NCBI GenBank assembly: GCA_947846985.1
Contig: CANTUZ010000004.1
Coordinates: 5,074,927 to 5,138,926 of the forward strand
Direction: 5' to 3'
Length of the DNA: 64,000 nt
Source: Fratercula arctica
Lineage: Eukaryota > Chordata > Aves > Charadriiformes > Alcidae
The translations under genes were made by a program, and so were the position numbers. A model generated the notes under the pieces. That model had not been told where the DNA came from, searched no databases, and saw only the letters and a list, made by a program, of their open reading frames with translations. Shown piece after piece: positions 62,061 through 64,000 of this stretch; the stretch's first letter is position 1; every line of letters begins with the position of its first letter.

Positions 62061-64000
62061 GAATTCTCCCCCTACTATCTAGGATTGTTACCTATTTGCA
62101 GCCCCTTTGAACAGGAAACTCTTAGCTTCAAACCGTGGGGACAGTGTGCTGGTAGAAGAGGAATAAAAGGGAGAAAGAATGGTTCCTCAAAGAGAAGAGA
62201 CAGAGTTTCTGAGAGGAGGATGTAGCTGCTTTGCTGCTGTCCCTGTCAGCGGTAGGAGCGCACAGGGGCTGCCTCCCAGGCGGTTCGTATCTGAGCTCTC
62301 CCCTACTCACAGCAGTAGTAAATGGCTCTGCCCAGCGCACAGAGAAATGCACGTGCTCCTTGTCATCGCTCTGCAGCAGCGCAGGCCCGTCTCCGTCAAT
62401 CCAGCCCTCCTCAAGTGCCTCTCGAAGAGAAGAGGCTCTGAGGATTCATCAGGGCTTTCACTCGGGTGGGAGAATACTTTAGGAAATACAAGCTTCCTAA
62501 GTAGCTTGCTATTTTTGTTTGGTTTTGTTCTTTATTCAATAGCAATTCCTTTGTTTTCTGGAAGGGACACAGGCCCTTTCCAGCCCCCGGTGTTGAGGGT
62601 CATGCAGAGCAACATTAAAGCCCAGCCTGCACTCGGGCACTGCAGCAGGGGATGCAGCGTGCCACTGTCAGTGTGCCTCAGCAGCTCCAGCCATGGGAAG
62701 GGACATTCGCCCCCTGACTCAACCCATAATTAATTCCCTTACTGCGGCACTAGACTTATTTGTATCCTCATTGCAGCGTTGCAAATTGCGTGGATTCCTG
62801 GCGCAGGAGGTAAGACCATGCAAGAGAGGAGGGAAGCAGGGGGATGCCATGACTGGGCCCGGGCCTCTGAATCTGAAGTCACACAGAGATTACTAGGCCT
62901 CAGTGCTACAGAGGCTACTCCTGTGTGCACAGTCATGTGTCTACTTGATTCGTTTGCAGGATCAAGACTTTAAGTATGATCCAGATGCTTACAAATCATG
63001 TTGGAAGACACAATGTAGTATTAGGGAATCACAGTAGCATTGTCATGCAGCAGAGATACCGGTTGTGCTCCCCCTGCTGAATTGAAGGATGATAGAAGAA
63101 TCGCTTACTGTTTATATATCTATATAATCTCAAATGTGTATGACATTTCATGGGCAAGTAATGGGCAGAGAGCTGTATGTGGGTTTTGTGTAAGTCAGCT
63201 TAGTTCTCTGGCTCCCTCTGTGCCCTGTCCCGTGGAGTTCGTGACCTAGGAGAAGGCCTGATGCGCAAGAGCTGTGGCACACAGCGGGTAAATAAAATGA
63301 AATGGTAAGTCTGACATTTGGGGCTATGCCGAAGCATCGTTTTTTAGGCACAGCTCCTAGTAAATTTCCCAGGAAATTACATACAAAATTCATGGCATTA
63401 TAAAGCATTATAATTCACTGCTATTATATGACCACCAGCTGCTAGCTTAAACCTACTACAGTTTCTTCTCTAGAACAACACAAGCTGAAAGGTAGAATTA
63501 AACTCCTTGGGACAGGAGCCACCTTTTTCAAATATTTGCACAATATCTAGTGCAGTGGGGCAGTAATAACAATAGGAAATTTCAGCTTTTCATTTTAATC
63601 TGCAGTCTTCCTGGGTTACCATTTACCTTTAAGAAGACTTAACTTTTTGCATGTAATTACAGTCTCTGGATCTTTGAAAAGAACTGTTTCTCTTGAATTT
63701 TCTGAGTAGAATAAAGTACTCTTATTAGCCTGTAACCTTTTTTAAATCCTTCTCCCATATGGTATTCATGTGGCATCACATATTACAATATAGGATAATA
63801 CCCTGGAAAATATGTGCTATCCTTACTTGATGAACAGGATAATTAAGATCTCTGCGCATGGTGCATGATTATATATGGGCAACGTATTGGCATAATTCGT
63901 TATGATTAAATCAAAATAATATATGACAAAAAAGAAGAGTTCTACCAGCATATCTGATATTTTAATCCATTTCATGTTTGGGCAGAACTGAAATATTAAT
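62061..64000. other. GC-richer end of window, no gene confirmed
   Basis: 62130-62950 is GC-richer than average and holds the longest open frame of the window (62179-62733, 184 codons), which has no recognised domain and overlaps open frames in other phases. A short span with splice-like ends at 62777-62809 and an acceptor-like site before 62960 are treated as findings. 63000-64000 reverts to AT-rich unique DNA. Confidence 0.5.
62777..62809 (+). other. microexon-like span
   Basis: TATCCTCATTGCAG (acceptor, ending 62776) and GGCGCAGGAG followed by GTAAGA (donor from 62810) bracket 33 bp, 11 codons. A second acceptor-like TTGATTCGTTTGCAG ends at 62959, 150 bp downstream of the donor, and is followed by a short open stretch. 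Chance occurrence of such sites over 64 kb is expected, so confidence is low. Confidence 0.12.

Noticed and set aside
61886..62225. Lys/Arg/Glu-rich frames resembling a charged nuclear protein
   Set aside because: The composition comes from the polypurine tract; no domain is seen.
62179..62733. Longest open frame in the window (184 codons, plus strand)
   Set aside because: GC-richer composition lengthens chance frames, other frames overlap it, and the peptide has no recognised domain or plausible fold pattern.
1..64000. tRNA, rRNA, common snRNA genes or CRISPR arrays
   Set aside because: No tRNA A/B box pair with a cloverleaf, no rRNA core sequence, no familiar snRNA start and no regularly spaced direct repeats were seen by eye.

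Overview
This window reads as vertebrate, very probably avian, nuclear DNA. The main evidence is the repeat content. There are several 5'-truncated CR1 LINE tails on both strands, including two of the younger avian type at 28233-28423 and 55746-56190. There is a decayed LTR of an avian endogenous retrovirus family at about 17465-17958. There are also faint relics of older amniote repeats: MIR-like SINE tails and MITE-like fragments. The base composition is AT-rich and CpG-poor, and stop codons are dense in all frames. Bacterial, phage and organelle gene organisation is absent.

I see no protein-coding gene, rRNA, tRNA or CRISPR array that the sequence supports. The longest open frames (184 codons at 62179-62733, 169 at 41122-41631, 141 on the minus strand at 17214-17639) are chance or repeat-derived: they lack a family signature and in most cases a usable ATG. 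The window is best described as a gene desert or the inside of a very large intron.

Layout. 1-11339 is unique AT-rich sequence with two stretches (6290-6610, 9480-9960) that look like candidate conserved regulatory elements. 11340-17958 holds two CR1 fragments, a MIR-like tail and the LTR relic. 17959-28144 is mostly unique, with two more candidate regulatory stretches (19370-19610, 20545-20770) and small CpG-richer blocks. 28145-28423 is a self-complementary GT/TA/CA microsatellite joined directly to a CR1 tail. 28424-43480 contains an old CR1, a palindromic pair of homeodomain-type sites near 41045-41070 and two exon-like islands. 43481-55487 contains a second MIR-like tail, two MITE-like relics and another exon-like island. 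55488-64000 contains a MITE-like relic, the largest CR1, a 25-bp tandem duplication, a polypurine tract and a GC-richer end.

The most useful leads are short islands with good splice-site dinucleotides (32385, 41224, 45488, 62777), which could be lncRNA or unusual coding exons, and the candidate enhancers. None is demonstrated by sequence alone; RNA-seq and cross-bird alignment would decide them. I did not find a convincing novel biological system.
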